Shown here: positions 15,714-24,125 of the stretch, piece after piece
How positions within the stretch are numbered: position 1 is the stretch's first letter
How the letters are laid out: every line of letters starts with the position of its first letter
Source: Deinococcus peraridilitoris DSM 19664
GTDB taxonomy: Bacteria > Deinococcota > Deinococci > Deinococcales > Deinococcaceae
NCBI RefSeq assembly: GCF_000317835.1
Contig: NC_019793.1
Span: 1,488,001 to 1,552,000, forward strand
Reading direction: 5' to 3'
DNA length: 64,000 nucleotides
Position numbers and translations under genes: made by a program
Notes under the pieces: model-generated
Databases searched by the model: none
Seen by the model: only the letters and a program-made list of their open reading frames with translations
Told to the model about the DNA's origin: nothing

Positions 15714-15962
15714 GTGTCGAACTCTCTCTCTTCGTCCTGGATCGACCAACTCACCCCCACCCAACGCCAGCAGCTGCAGTGGCTCACCGCGCATCAATGC
15801 GAAGTGCAAGCCGTGTGCGTCAAACCAAACCACACCCGGCTGGAAGTCATCGTGAAGCCTCACATCCTACTCGTCGAAAGCGCACCGAACGTCCGAGAAG
15901 CGTTCGAGGTCGTGCACCGGTTGGCCCGGTACTTGATCACGAAGTCGCTGCACCTGCCGTAG
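15714..15962 (+). CDS. Moron-like small protein (local family, copy C)
   Basis: 82 residues from GTG 15714. Core DQLTPTQRQQLQWLTAHQ, then C-x-V, strands TRLEVIVKPHILLVES and a helix VREAFEVVHRLARYL, matching copies A (5472) and B (9961). It is the only plus-strand gene in this part of the lysis region and is bounded by palindromes at 15674-15697 and 15962-15981, the first of which precedes the start and the second overlaps its stop codon. That is the usual design of a phage moron with its own signals. Function unknown. Confidence 0.65.
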   Translation: MSNSLSSSWIDQLTPTQRQQLQWLTAHQCEVQAVCVKPNHTRLEVIVKPHILLVESAPNVREAFEVVHRLARYLITKSLHLP

Positions 15963-15981
15963 TGTCCACCCTGGTGGACAC
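15962..15981. repeat. Compact palindrome, shared with 51219
   Basis: GTGTCCACCctGGTGGACAC. The arms are identical to those at 51219-51238, and the right flanks are similar (NAGTTC-N-CCG). It lies between convergent genes 15714 and 15988, so it may terminate both. Confidence 0.7.
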
Positions 15982-15987
15982 GGTAGT

Positions 15988-17751
15988 TCACCGAGCCACG
16001 TCTTGCGCGCCGATGTGCACGCGGCCTTCTATGACCGGCAGGCCCAGCAGGCGCAATGGGGCGCCCGTGCCTGTCCACACGGCGGGACTGCCCGCCGAGA
16101 GACGCAGGTCGTTCGCGCCCGGGTTCACGAGGCGCGGATCGACCGTGCGGTTCGTCGTGGGGCGCGTGGCACCGTTCGTGTAGCGCACGCTGGGATTCCC
16201 GCCGACGCGCCAGAAGAGGTTGTGACCGTCATCGAAGGTGCCGTCCGTCCACAGCGCGTGGTTGCGGTCGTTAAGGCTCTGCTGCTGCACGATGATGTTG
16301 TTACGCGCGCTGAGAATCTCGGGTGAGCAGCCGTCCGAACAGAGGATGCCGTCCCGCACGCCCCAGGCGGTGTTGTTGTAAAAGCGCGTGCCGGGATTGC
16401 CGCCCCACTTGGCGCCGTGACCACGCACGATCAGCGTCTGCCCTCCCACCCTGGTGCTGTAGGCATTGAAGGCGAAGGTGTTGTTCTCGCTGCGGCAAGT
16501 GGGCGTACCGCCCAGTTCGGCCATGGTCGTTTCGTCCACCAGGGTGTTTTCGAGGATCAGATTGCCGCTGGTCTTGTACAGCTCGAACGACGCGCCCTCG
16601 ACACCGTAGTCCTCGCTGCAGCCGGAATTGCCGCTGAAGTAGTTGTTGATGACCCGGTTGTTTTTACCGTTGAGCAGCACGCCCCACGCGCCGGAGTCGT
16701 CGTCGTACTTCACGCTCGCGGGCGTGTTGGTACTGATGACGGTGTTCTTCACGAGCCGCGAGTCGCGCACCTCGTTGTGTTCGCTGCCCTCCTGGAAGTG
16801 CACGCCGGCGGTCATGCCGTAGGCCGTGCTTTGCCGCACGACATTGTTTCGCGCGGAAGCGGTGAAGGTGAAACCCGTCGTCCAGCCCTGCGGCTGATTG
16901 GGACACCGGAGGGTGCCGCTGAAGGAGGGGTTCTTGGCCTTCCAGCTGCTCGGCAGGTCCGCACTGACCTGCAGATGCTCGAAGATCAACCACTCCCCGC
17001 GGATCTGCACCACCGGCCCGTTGCTGCTGCCCTTCACGAGAGGAGAGTCACCATTCGTGCCGTACGCGCTGATCACGATGGGTTTTTCACGCGTGCCTTT
17101 CCAGGTGGCGTTCAGCACCTCCTTGAACACCTGCCCCTTGCGCAGCCGCAAGGTCGCTCCGGGCGGCAGGACCTCCCGGCTGGCGCGCGCCAAACTCTTC
17201 CAGGGTCGTGCCTGCGTACCGGGATTCGTGTCGTTGCCGCTGACGGCGTCCACGTACCACGCGGGCGTCACCTGGGCAGGTTGCACCACGACGGGCGCGT
17301 CGCCTTCCACCGTGACTTCCGTGATGGCGCTGGCGGTGTTCTGGGTGTTGCCGAAACTCGTGACGCGCACGAAACGCGCGGTGCTCGGCGTGAGGTCGAA
17401 GGGTTGCAATTCACGCGACAGGCCGGAACTGATGCCGAGCGGCAGCACCTGCCGCCACGTCGTACCGTCACTGGACGTCTCGACGAGAAACGCTGCCCGG
17501 CGCGCGTCACCCGCGTAGAAGGCGACGTTCAGGCGCCGCACGACCGAATTCGCGGGCACTTCCACTGTGAAGGTGTGGTAGGGCTGGCCGGGCGTCCAGT
17601 CGGCACTCCACCAGGTGTTGAGGTTGCGGTCGATCGCGGCGGAAGCGGGATTGGTGGATTTCTGTGCGGACGCAGTGACACCCCGGATGGTGAGGGGTGC
17701 GGCGAGCGCGAGTGAACCCGTCAGGACGAGCAAAGGAAACAGGCGGTGCAT
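15988..17751 (-). CDS. Secreted beta-helix protein with F5/8C-type domain
   Basis: 587 residues from ATG 17751 behind ACGGAGG. Signal peptide MHRLFPLLVLTGSLALA. Residues ~20-145 look like a discoidin (F5/8 type C) carbohydrate-binding domain (NTWWSADWTPGQPY, VPANSVVRRLNVAFYAG, RFVRVTSFG). From ~190 on there is a right-handed parallel beta-helix with Asn-rich turns, including KYDDDSGAWGV and CSEDYGVEGAS, both shared with the protein at 20453. Such proteins bind or cut polysaccharides. A Sec signal on a gene inside a tail/lysis operon is unusual. No lyase residues can be named. Confidence 0.8.
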   Translation of the reverse strand: MHRLFPLLVLTGSLALAAPLTIRGVTASAQKSTNPASAAIDRNLNTWWSADWTPGQPYHTFTVEVPANSVVRRLNVAFYAGDARRAAFLVETSSDGTTWRQVLPLGISSGLSRELQPFDLTPSTARFVRVTSFGNTQNTASAITEVTVEGDAPVVVQPAQVTPAWYVDAVSGNDTNPGTQARPWKSLARASREVLPPGATLRLRKGQVFKEVLNATWKGTREKPIVISAYGTNGDSPLVKGSSNGPVVQIRGEWLIFEHLQVSADLPSSWKAKNPSFSGTLRCPNQPQGWTTGFTFTASARNNVVRQSTAYGMTAGVHFQEGSEHNEVRDSRLVKNTVISTNTPASVKYDDDSGAWGVLLNGKNNRVINNYFSGNSGCSEDYGVEGASFELYKTSGNLILENTLVDETTMAELGGTPTCRSENNTFAFNAYSTRVGGQTLIVRGHGAKWGGNPGTRFYNNTAWGVRDGILCSDGCSPEILSARNNIIVQQQSLNDRNHALWTDGTFDDGHNLFWRVGGNPSVRYTNGATRPTTNRTVDPRLVNPGANDLRLSAGSPAVWTGTGAPLRLLGLPVIEGRVHIGAQDVAR

Positions 17752-17773
17752 AGGGCAACCTCCGTAAAACAGC

Positions 17774-17793
17774 GTGGACTCCGAGGAGTCCAC
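17774..17793. repeat. Compact palindrome (9-bp arms, 2-nt centre)
   Basis: GTGGACTCCgaGGAGTCCAC, between the amidase stop (17809) and the start of the beta-helix gene (17751). Same architecture as the sites at 15962 and 51219 but different arm sequence. Confidence 0.65.
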
Positions 17794-17808
17794 TGGGCAG
17801 ATTGAGCT

Positions 17809-18444
17809 TCACTTCTTGCCGGAGACGAGCACCGTGCCGTCATCACGCCGCGTGACCGTCAAACCGCCGTAACGGGTGACTTCCCCGGTCATGCGGACTT
17901 CCCCACCGCCAGGCTCTTCGAAGAACACTTCCGCGAGGGCGTCCAGCGGGGGTGGTTGAATCAACACCAACGCCGAGCGAACCAGGGTCACGTACCGCTC
18001 CCACGGCCAGGTGGGACCCGGGCAGTTCTTGCGGGCCGTGCGTTTCGGGTTGACTTCGTTGTGCCCGATCAGGTGCGTGCGGTCCGCGGGAATGCCGTAG
18101 CGCAGGCACAAGCCGGCCACGAGGCTCGCGCTGGCCCGCAGTTGCGCGTCGCTGGGCGTCCAGGGTTCCACGCTGGGGCGTCCCTCGTGCTCGATGCCGA
18201 TCGAGCGGCGGTTCATCAAGGTGTCCCCGGCATGCCAGGCGGTGTCGTCCTCCCGCACGCTCTGCCCCACCCGGCCGTTCATTGCGACGGTGTAGTGCGC
18301 GCTGACGTTGCAGTCGGGATTGGCGAACCAGCTGAGGGTGCCGTCGTACGAACCGTCCGCCACGTGAATCACCACCCGGTCGATGGGCACCCCGCGACCG
18401 CGCGCGTAATTTCCACCGTGGGCAGGTCGTTGTTCGATGCTCAT
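17809..18444 (-). CDS. N-acetylmuramoyl-L-alanine amidase (endolysin)
   Basis: 211 residues from ATG 18444, which overlaps the previous stop as ATGA. Amidase_2/PGRP fold: zinc ligands His27 (VVIHVAD), His128 (LIGHNE) and Cys141 (KNCPGP), with the WHAGD and SIGIEHEG motifs between them. It cuts the amide bond between muramic acid and the stem peptide, releasing phage from the cell. C-terminal ~60 residues hold a small beta segment that may bind the wall. No signal peptide, so export depends on the neighbouring holin-like proteins. Confidence 0.93.
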   Translation of the reverse strand: MSIEQRPAHGGNYARGRGVPIDRVVIHVADGSYDGTLSWFANPDCNVSAHYTVAMNGRVGQSVREDDTAWHAGDTLMNRRSIGIEHEGRPSVEPWTPSDAQLRASASLVAGLCLRYGIPADRTHLIGHNEVNPKRTARKNCPGPTWPWERYVTLVRSALVLIQPPPLDALAEVFFEEPGGGEVRMTGEVTRYGGLTVTRRDDGTVLVSGKK

Positions 18445-18734
18445 GCGCTTTCCCTTCGGGTGGTCTGGTGCTTCCGCAGGCGCCGTGGGCGTTGCCGGAG
18501 CGTCACCAGGGTGATCAACAGCAGGTGCAGCGCCACCCCGCCCGCCAGGACCAGCAGCGCCATACCCATCCCGGGCAGCCACACGGCGAGGCCGACGACC
18601 ATCAACGCGGAGAGCAGCCCGGATATTTTGAAGGCGTTTTCTCGTCTGAACAGCCAGATCAGCGTCGTCGACGCGCCGAGAGCGAAGGCCAGCAGCAGCG
18701 TCGTGAGTTCCACGTACGCGAGCGCTTCATTCAT
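18441..18734 (-). CDS. Small multi-span membrane protein, holin-like
   Basis: 97 residues with three hydrophobic segments (TTLLLAFALGASTTLIWLF; LLSALMVVGLAVWLPGMG; LVLAGGVALHLLLITLVTL) and a basic C-terminus RQRPRRLRKHQTTRR, a classic holin layout. It is translationally coupled to the amidase (ATGA). Strongest holin candidate in the window, though three other membrane proteins nearby compete for that role. Confidence 0.7.
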   Translation of the reverse strand: MNEALAYVELTTLLLAFALGASTTLIWLFRRENAFKISGLLSALMVVGLAVWLPGMGMALLVLAGGVALHLLLITLVTLRQRPRRLRKHQTTRRESA

Positions 18735-19194
18735 CGCGGTCCTCCTGAGGGGTTTCGTATCGGGCGAGCGCGGCGCGCATCACCTCGAAATCCTCGCGCA
18801 GTTCGCTCGCGCGCACTTCCAGCCGCGCATACTCCACGCGCATGCGGTCATTCGCGCGGAAAGTGCGCTCAGCCTGCCGGGCGAGCAGTTCGAGCGTGAT
18901 CGACCCGGCACTGAGAAACGCGGCGAGCGTCATGGTGCGAATCGATGACAACAACGGCAGGCTTTCGCTGCTGGGCGCCAGGAACACCAGCACTTCCAGC
19001 ACGCCAGGAACGTCCGCGGAGACCATCAGGACGTACAGGAGTCCGCAGAGCACCATCACGACCGCCCAGGCGTACAAGGCGGGGTTGTGCGCGCGGGTGG
19101 CCCAGCGGATCACCTGAAAGGAGAGCGCGCCGATGCTGCCCACCAACCACGCGAGCGCCAGCACCGCCAGAAATTCTTCACGGCTGACTGCCAT
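18727..19194 (-). CDS. Membrane protein with cytosolic coiled coil
   Basis: 155 residues from ATG 19194. Three hydrophobic segments in the first 105 residues (FLAVLALAWLVGSIGAL; AWAVVMVLCGLLYVLMV; MTLAAFLSAGSITLELLA), then a charged helix (RMRVEYARLEVRASELRED). Overlaps genes on both sides. Might be an accessory holin, antiholin or pinholin-like regulator. Confidence 0.6.
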   Translation of the reverse strand: MAVSREEFLAVLALAWLVGSIGALSFQVIRWATRAHNPALYAWAVVMVLCGLLYVLMVSADVPGVLEVLVFLAPSSESLPLLSSIRTMTLAAFLSAGSITLELLARQAERTFRANDRMRVEYARLEVRASELREDFEVMRAALARYETPQEDRDE

Positions 19195-19390
19195 CGTCGT
19201 CCTCTTCTTTCTTGGCTCGGTTGTTGACCATCCCGGCGATGGCGGTGACCAGCGTGCCGGCCAGCGTGAACAGCGGCACGCCGATCTCACGGTCGAACGT
19301 GCCGGTGACGGCGTAACGAAACACGACGGCCAGCAGTGCCACGCCGACGCAGACGGCGAATGAGATCAAGATCCAGAAGGTGCTTCCCAC
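19178..19390 (-). CDS. Small two-span membrane protein, holin-like
   Basis: 70 residues from GTG 19390 behind GGGGAGGAA (an upstream GTG at 19405 is also open). Two spans (FWILISFAVCVGVALLAVVF; LFTLAGTLVTAIAGMV) and a charged tail KKEEDDDG. Like phage holin families with an N-out or N-in hairpin. Overlaps the next gene by 17 bases. Confidence 0.6.
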   Translation of the reverse strand: MGSTFWILISFAVCVGVALLAVVFRYAVTGTFDREIGVPLFTLAGTLVTAIAGMVNNRAKKEEDDDGSQP

Positions 19391-19478
19391 GGTTCCTCCC
19401 CTCACCCGGCGGGGAGCGGACGCGCGGCGTGCCGCCCGCGCGTCCGTGAGGAATCACCGGTCCGTATAGTGCAAGGAG

Positions 19479-20267
19479 TCACCGTTCGACGGCCTCGACC
19501 GTCCAGAAGTCCGCCGCGAGGTCAGGGTGGGTGACGTAGGCGTACGGCAGCCAGAAGTACCCGTCGAGTCCCCAGTCCGCGCCCCAGGAGTTGCGGCACA
19601 AGAAGCGCTGCGCGCTGTCGGTGTACCCGCACATCAGCACCGCGTGTCCACCCCGCATCCGCTCGGACGCGCTGGGCATCGGGACCACGCCCGTGCGGGC
19701 CACGAGTTGCGTCATCAGCGAGTCGTACACCGCGAAGCCGAACGCGATGGGCAGACCACTCGCGAGGGTCGCTTTGAGGGCCTGCTCGGTCTGATCGACG
19801 CGAGCGTACCGCAAAGCCTGATTCACCTGCCCGGAGCGGTACGCGCTCGCGTAGGGCCTTCTGGCGTACCGGGGAATGCGGTACGGCCAGTACGACTCGG
19901 GCGGAGCACCGTACTCATTCACGACTTTCGCGGCGGTGCGCAAGGTCGCACCGGCGTCCTCGTTCACGGTGCCTTCCATCAGGCGGCTGTTGTAGTACAA
20001 GAACAGCGTGGAGGGTCGTCGTGACGCCTTGCCGCGTTTGATGCGGTCGTACTCCACCGCGGCGGCCATGGTCTGCGCAGTGCAGCTGCCCAGTTGCCCC
20101 TGGTCGTACACCGGAGGCATGAACGCCCGCAGGTCCGCAGAGGGTGGCAGGTCAGTGGTCATCAGCTGGGTGGGGAGCGATTGCCGGAAATCCCGGAAGT
20201 CCGGTACGTCTGGGATCCAGCCGAAGGGATTGTCGCGTTTGCGTGCCCGGAAAAGAACATTGAGCAT
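19479..20267 (-). CDS. Papain-like (C1 family) cysteine protease
   Basis: 262 residues from ATG 20267, five bases after AGGAGG. Catalytic residues are all visible: oxyanion Gln58 and Cys62 in QGQLGSCTAQ, His208 in GGHAVLM, Asn226 in NSWGADWG. The N-terminal FGWIPDVPDFRD is the short pro-segment-like motif of bacterial C1 proteases. No signal peptide. It is the first gene of the lysis group, before four membrane or amidase genes. C1 proteases are rare among phage lysis enzymes; it may cut host surface or S-layer proteins, or process virion proteins. Role inferred. Confidence 0.9.
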   Translation of the reverse strand: MLNVLFRARKRDNPFGWIPDVPDFRDFRQSLPTQLMTTDLPPSADLRAFMPPVYDQGQLGSCTAQTMAAAVEYDRIKRGKASRRPSTLFLYYNSRLMEGTVNEDAGATLRTAAKVVNEYGAPPESYWPYRIPRYARRPYASAYRSGQVNQALRYARVDQTEQALKATLASGLPIAFGFAVYDSLMTQLVARTGVVPMPSASERMRGGHAVLMCGYTDSAQRFLCRNSWGADWGLDGYFWLPYAYVTHPDLAADFWTVEAVER

Positions 20268-20275
20268 ACGTCCTC

Positions 20276-20456
20276 CTAGAGGGCGGTGGCGGGCAGCACC
20301 CGGTAGGTGGTGTCCACGATGATGACGGAGCGGTCGAAGACCTGCAGCCGGTACCTCGCCCCATACCTCGTGGCAGGCAGCGCTTGCGGCTCCCCACCGT
20401 CCTGAGCAGTCGTCTTGGCCGTCTTGGATTCCTTTCGTGCCCATCGGGCGGGTCAC
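20276..20456 (-). CDS. Small phage protein, apparently frameshifted
   Basis: GTG 20456 overlaps the stop of the tail-spike-like gene as GTGA and opens VTRPMGTK. After about 8 codons the coding signal moves +1: ESKTAKTTAQDGG, then YRLQVFDRSVIIVDTTYRV and a stop at 20276, just before the ribosome binding site of the protease gene. The 181-nt span is one base more than a multiple of three. One extra base near 20430 (AAAGGAA) would give a 59-residue protein. Confidence 0.45.
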
Positions 20457-22924
20457 GGTCGTTCGTACGGTCCTCGGTCGACCGTGCCGGCCGGCACGGG
20501 ATTCCCGGCGAGGTCTTGCGCGATGGTGACGGTTTCGGTGCCGCCACTGCTGTTGATGACTCGCGAGAAGGACAGCGGCACGCTGGAGCCGTTGTTCAGC
20601 GCTTTCGCGGCAGTGGATTTGAGGTTGAAGTTGAAGTTCAGCGGATCGACGAACAGCGACGCCATGTCGGCGTTGCTCAGGCGGCTGTCCCCGGTGCCGC
20701 TGAGGTTGGTGGTGTTGCCGGTCAGGCCCGTGCCGGTGGTGATGATGTTCCCCGAGGAGTCCAGGCTGAGACGCCCGACGAGGTTGTGGCTGGTCGCGGG
20801 CGTGACGTCCGCCCAGAATTCACTTTTCTGTCCTTTCCCGCCGCACGGCGCGGTGCGGGTGTAGATGCGGCAGCCGTACCCGTCGTTGAGGCGCGCGGTG
20901 TGCCAGCCGATCAGGATGTTGTTGCGGAATTCCAGCACGTCATCCTCGCAGGTGTCCGAGCAGCTCACGCCCACCTGCGTGCCGTACGCGACGTTGTTGA
21001 ACGCTTTCGCGCCCGCCTGCCCACCGAACGAGCTGCCGCCCTTGTACCCACGCATCACCAGGAACTCCCCGGAGCCGGTGGCCAGGCCGCTGATGGGAGC
21101 GAAGGCGTTGTACGCCATCACGTTGTGCACCGACGTGCCGCCCATCTCGACGAAGGTGCCGCTGTTGATGCTGATGTTGTGGTGGTAGTACCCGTACGAG
21201 GACGAGAAGATCTCGATGTCCGCGCCTTCCTGCCCGTAATCCTCGCTGCAGGGCACGTTGTTCTCCGCGAAGAGACTCCAGCCGACCTCGTTGTTGTTCG
21301 AGCGGGGATTCACGCCGAACCCACCGGAGTCATCGTCGTACTTGCTGGTGCTGGGACTGTTGGACTTGTTGTTGAAGTTCACGTCCCCATCCGGGTTGTA
21401 CCCGCCGTACAGCGAGTCGTACACGTTGCCGTCCCCGTCTCGGTCGACGTTCTCGTACAGCGCCGGGGTGTTGGTGCTGGCGAGGTCGTTGTGGTGGACG
21501 TAGCTGTGCAGCAGCCGGTGGTATCCTCCGCCCGCCATGTACACGCCTGCCGTGGCGCGGGACGCTTCGACGTACTGCAAGGTGTTGCGCGCGCCGGTCA
21601 GGGTGAACCCGGTCTTCCAGCCGGTCGGGTTCTGGCAGCTGCGGATGTAGGTGTACCCGCTCGGGACGTAGTTGCTGGGCATCTGCCACGCGCCGGGCCG
21701 GCCGCTGTCCGCGATTCGTGCGCTGACGTTGTCGAAGGTGACGTCCGAAGCGGCGCTGTTCACGGTGGCTTCGTTGGCGCTGCCCAGGGCGCGGTTCTCG
21801 ATGACCGGGTTGTTTCCGGCGATGACCGGCCCGAGCCGGACGGGTCCGGTGGTGGGCGCGCCGTACGCGCCGATGACGACGTTGCTGCTGGTACTACCCG
21901 AATCGCCAGAGGCGAGCGTCAAGGGTCCCGCGTAGGCGTACCCACGCCGCAGGTACACGCCGTCTCCGGCATTGAGGTCGGCGTTGTTGACGGGCGTGAG
22001 GGTCCGCCAGGCAGTCGAGGGCGTGCGACCGTCGTTGCTGTCACTGCCCGCGCTGGCGTCCACGTAATACCGCTGGGTGGTGCCACCCGCGTTCGCGAGG
22101 CTCACCTGGTTGGTGTCCTCAGTTGTGGCGATATTGACGGTCAGAGCCACCGCCGCGCTGAGGGTGCTGTTGCCCGCCGCGTCGTACGCCCGGGCAGTGT
22201 AACTGTACGAGCCGTTCTGGGTGCTGCTGGTGAAAGACGCGTCATGCTCGTACGGCGCGAAGTTCTCGGTGTGCACCAAGCTGCCGTCCCGGTAGAACTC
22301 TACTTTCTGCACTCCGATGTTGTCGGTCGCCGTGGCAGTCAGGCGGGTGGTGCTGGAGGTGGTGATGCTGGTGCTGGCCGCCGCGAGGCTCACGACGGGC
22401 GCCAGCACGTCACCGGTCTGCAAGTTGGTGCCGCTCGCGGTGAACAGCTTGACTTCCCGGATGCCGATCAGGGCGGGGCCCTTGTTGGGATCGACGAGTT
22501 TGTGGATGATGATGCGCACGTAGCGTGCGTCGGTGCGTGCGAACGTGTAGCGGGTGAGTTGTTCGCTCGCGGTGGATTCGATGTTGCGCAGCACTTTCGT
22601 CCAGCTGCTGCGGTCGCTGGAGACTTCCACGTCGAAGGTGTAGGTGCGGCCCAGCGCGCCCCACAAGCCCAGCCAGATGCCGTCGAGGGGCCGCACGGCT
22701 TTGGTGTCCATCACGACTTCCTGCGGCAGACCACGGGCGTACCAGACGGTGCTCTCGTTGTTGTCGGTCATGTTCCCGGCGGGGAAACCGAAGGTGGGCC
22801 TGAGGATGCCGGGCGCTTCCAGCGGGATGGGGTCAACGGCGAGCGCGGCCCCCGCCAGGAGGGCCGCGCCGAGTGTCAGATGCCAGGTCAGGCGAAACCC
22901 GGCCTGCGAAAAAAAGCGTTTCAC
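20453..22924 (-). CDS. Secreted tail-spike-like beta-helix protein
   Basis: 823 residues from GTG 22924 (VKRFFSQAGFRLTWHLTLGAAL...), a signal peptide ending near GAALA. Residues ~35-170: discoidin-like domain (NESTVWYARGLPQEVVMDTK; RYVRIIIHKLVDP). ~175-275: Ig-like domain (ATDNIGVQKVEFYRDGSLV). ~280 on: parallel beta-helix with KYDDDSGGFGV and CSEDYGQEGAD, so a paralogue of 15988. Its start overlaps a 15-codon mini-ORF (22972-22921) that has its own AGGAGG site, so translation is probably coupled. Likely binds or cleaves surface glycans. Confidence 0.8.
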   Translation of the reverse strand: MKRFFSQAGFRLTWHLTLGAALLAGAALAVDPIPLEAPGILRPTFGFPAGNMTDNNESTVWYARGLPQEVVMDTKAVRPLDGIWLGLWGALGRTYTFDVEVSSDRSSWTKVLRNIESTASEQLTRYTFARTDARYVRIIIHKLVDPNKGPALIGIREVKLFTASGTNLQTGDVLAPVVSLAAASTSITTSSTTRLTATATDNIGVQKVEFYRDGSLVHTENFAPYEHDASFTSSTQNGSYSYTARAYDAAGNSTLSAAVALTVNIATTEDTNQVSLANAGGTTQRYYVDASAGSDSNDGRTPSTAWRTLTPVNNADLNAGDGVYLRRGYAYAGPLTLASGDSGSTSSNVVIGAYGAPTTGPVRLGPVIAGNNPVIENRALGSANEATVNSAASDVTFDNVSARIADSGRPGAWQMPSNYVPSGYTYIRSCQNPTGWKTGFTLTGARNTLQYVEASRATAGVYMAGGGYHRLLHSYVHHNDLASTNTPALYENVDRDGDGNVYDSLYGGYNPDGDVNFNNKSNSPSTSKYDDDSGGFGVNPRSNNNEVGWSLFAENNVPCSEDYGQEGADIEIFSSSYGYYHHNISINSGTFVEMGGTSVHNVMAYNAFAPISGLATGSGEFLVMRGYKGGSSFGGQAGAKAFNNVAYGTQVGVSCSDTCEDDVLEFRNNILIGWHTARLNDGYGCRIYTRTAPCGGKGQKSEFWADVTPATSHNLVGRLSLDSSGNIITTGTGLTGNTTNLSGTGDSRLSNADMASLFVDPLNFNFNLKSTAAKALNNGSSVPLSFSRVINSSGGTETVTIAQDLAGNPVPAGTVDRGPYERP

Positions 22925-22972
22925 GTGCTCTTCCGTGAAACGAGGGGCACGACAAAGCGTCGGTCCATGTTG
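22921..22972 (-). CDS. 15-codon mini-ORF upstream of the spike gene
   Basis: MDRRFVVPLVSRKST behind a strong AGGAGG (minus strand, just before ATG at about 22968-22970); its TGA shares bases with the GTG of the 22924 gene. It contains a short inverted repeat (GTTTCACG/CGTGAAAC). It may only serve to deliver ribosomes to the next gene. Confidence 0.35.
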
Positions 22973-22982
22973 CCTCCTGTGC

Positions 22983-24110
22983 TCAATACGAAATGACCCG
23001 CGCGTCGTACAGCTCGATCGTGCGGTTGTTGGTGCCCGCACTTTTGCGGATGGTAACGACGTAGCCTGTGGCCTGCGCCGCCCCCTTCGGGATGCGCGTG
23101 CCTCCGACAGAAGCGACTTGCACGCCGTTGACGAACAGCAGTCCCTGCGAGCCGTCGGCGTTCACCTCCACTTCCACCAACAGGTCGGTGCCGATGGCCA
23201 CCGCCGTGGTGCTGGTGACCGTTTCGGTGACCCCGCCCGCGCTCGCCACGAGGCGCCAGTTGGCCGTGCCGTCGGCGGTGCTGTACTCGCCCCACAAGCC
23301 GTCGGTGACGCCGTCGGCGGTGTCCATCCACCCGAAGCGTGCACGGAAAGTATCGGTGCCGTCCGAGGCCGTGGGGATGCGCGCCACCCAACCGACCCGC
23401 CGCCGGCGCGTGCCGAGGATGACGTTGGCGTGCGTGGACCCGCCAGGGCCCGCCGCGATGGAGCCGCGTCCGGTGGTGGTGGTGCCGGAATTGAGCACCA
23501 CCCCGCCGTCGTAAGTGCCGTTGCGGGCGTCGATCGAGGCGACGCCCGCGCCCGTGGCGCCGTTGCTGCCGCCCTGGAAGATCGAACCGGACACAACGCT
23601 TGAGACGACCCCACCGCTGAAGTCGTAGTACTGGTACTTCGTGGGGTCGAAGGTGCTGCCACTTCCCACGACGTTCCCCGCCGCGTCCACCACCTGCCCG
23701 CTGCTGTTGAGACGCGCCAGGCCGCTGGTCGCACCGATCACGCTGTTGAGGGCGTTCACGTAACGGCCGACGTTGTCACTCGGGACAATCACGCGGTTCG
23801 TGAGGGCTCCTGTCGTATTCGCCGCGTCGTACCGGAAGAAGCCCACATGCGGCACGAAGTACAGCTTCTTGTCCACCCGGTCGGCGCCGGTCAGGGCCTG
23901 CAAGGCCGCGATGGACGCCACTTCGCTGTACATGCCGCTGAGTTGCGTGGCGATCAGCGCGATGTCTCCGAAGAGGTCTTCGAAGAGCTTCTGAAATTTG
24001 ACCGGCCAGGTATCGGCGGGTGTCGGGCCGTCCGCTTCGAGGGGCGTGAGGGGGAATTCGCCGCTGGTGACAAGTTGCGCCAGGGCGGTCGCGTTGATGA
24101 TTTTTGTCAT
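22983..24110 (-). CDS. Tail fibre protein with C-terminal lectin-like domain
   Basis: 375 residues, ATG 24110 behind AGGAGG. N-terminal ~110 residues are helical and probably attach to the tail (FQKLFEDLFGDIALIATQL). The middle has a Gly/Ser-rich stretch; from ~165 there is a jelly-roll-like beta domain (GVVLNSGTTTTGRGSIAAG; GLLFVNGVQVASVGG). Typical of receptor-binding proteins of siphoviruses. No chaperone tail or enzyme motif seen. Confidence 0.7.
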   Translation of the reverse strand: MTKIINATALAQLVTSGEFPLTPLEADGPTPADTWPVKFQKLFEDLFGDIALIATQLSGMYSEVASIAALQALTGADRVDKKLYFVPHVGFFRYDAANTTGALTNRVIVPSDNVGRYVNALNSVIGATSGLARLNSSGQVVDAAGNVVGSGSTFDPTKYQYYDFSGGVVSSVVSGSIFQGGSNGATGAGVASIDARNGTYDGGVVLNSGTTTTGRGSIAAGPGGSTHANVILGTRRRRVGWVARIPTASDGTDTFRARFGWMDTADGVTDGLWGEYSTADGTANWRLVASAGGVTETVTSTTAVAIGTDLLVEVEVNADGSQGLLFVNGVQVASVGGTRIPKGAAQATGYVVTIRKSAGTNNRTIELYDARVISY

Positions 24111-24125
24111 GATCCTCCTGGGTGC

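Noticed and set aside
16417..17715. 432-codon plus-strand frame opposite the beta-helix gene
   Set aside because: Antisense shadow; the minus strand shows signal peptide, discoidin and beta-helix motifs.
20384..22996. 870-codon open frame on the plus strand opposite the spike gene
   Set aside because: Its composition is that of an antisense shadow in GC-rich DNA (runs of Val, Gly, Arg, His), it has no ribosome binding site, and the opposite strand has a clear protein.
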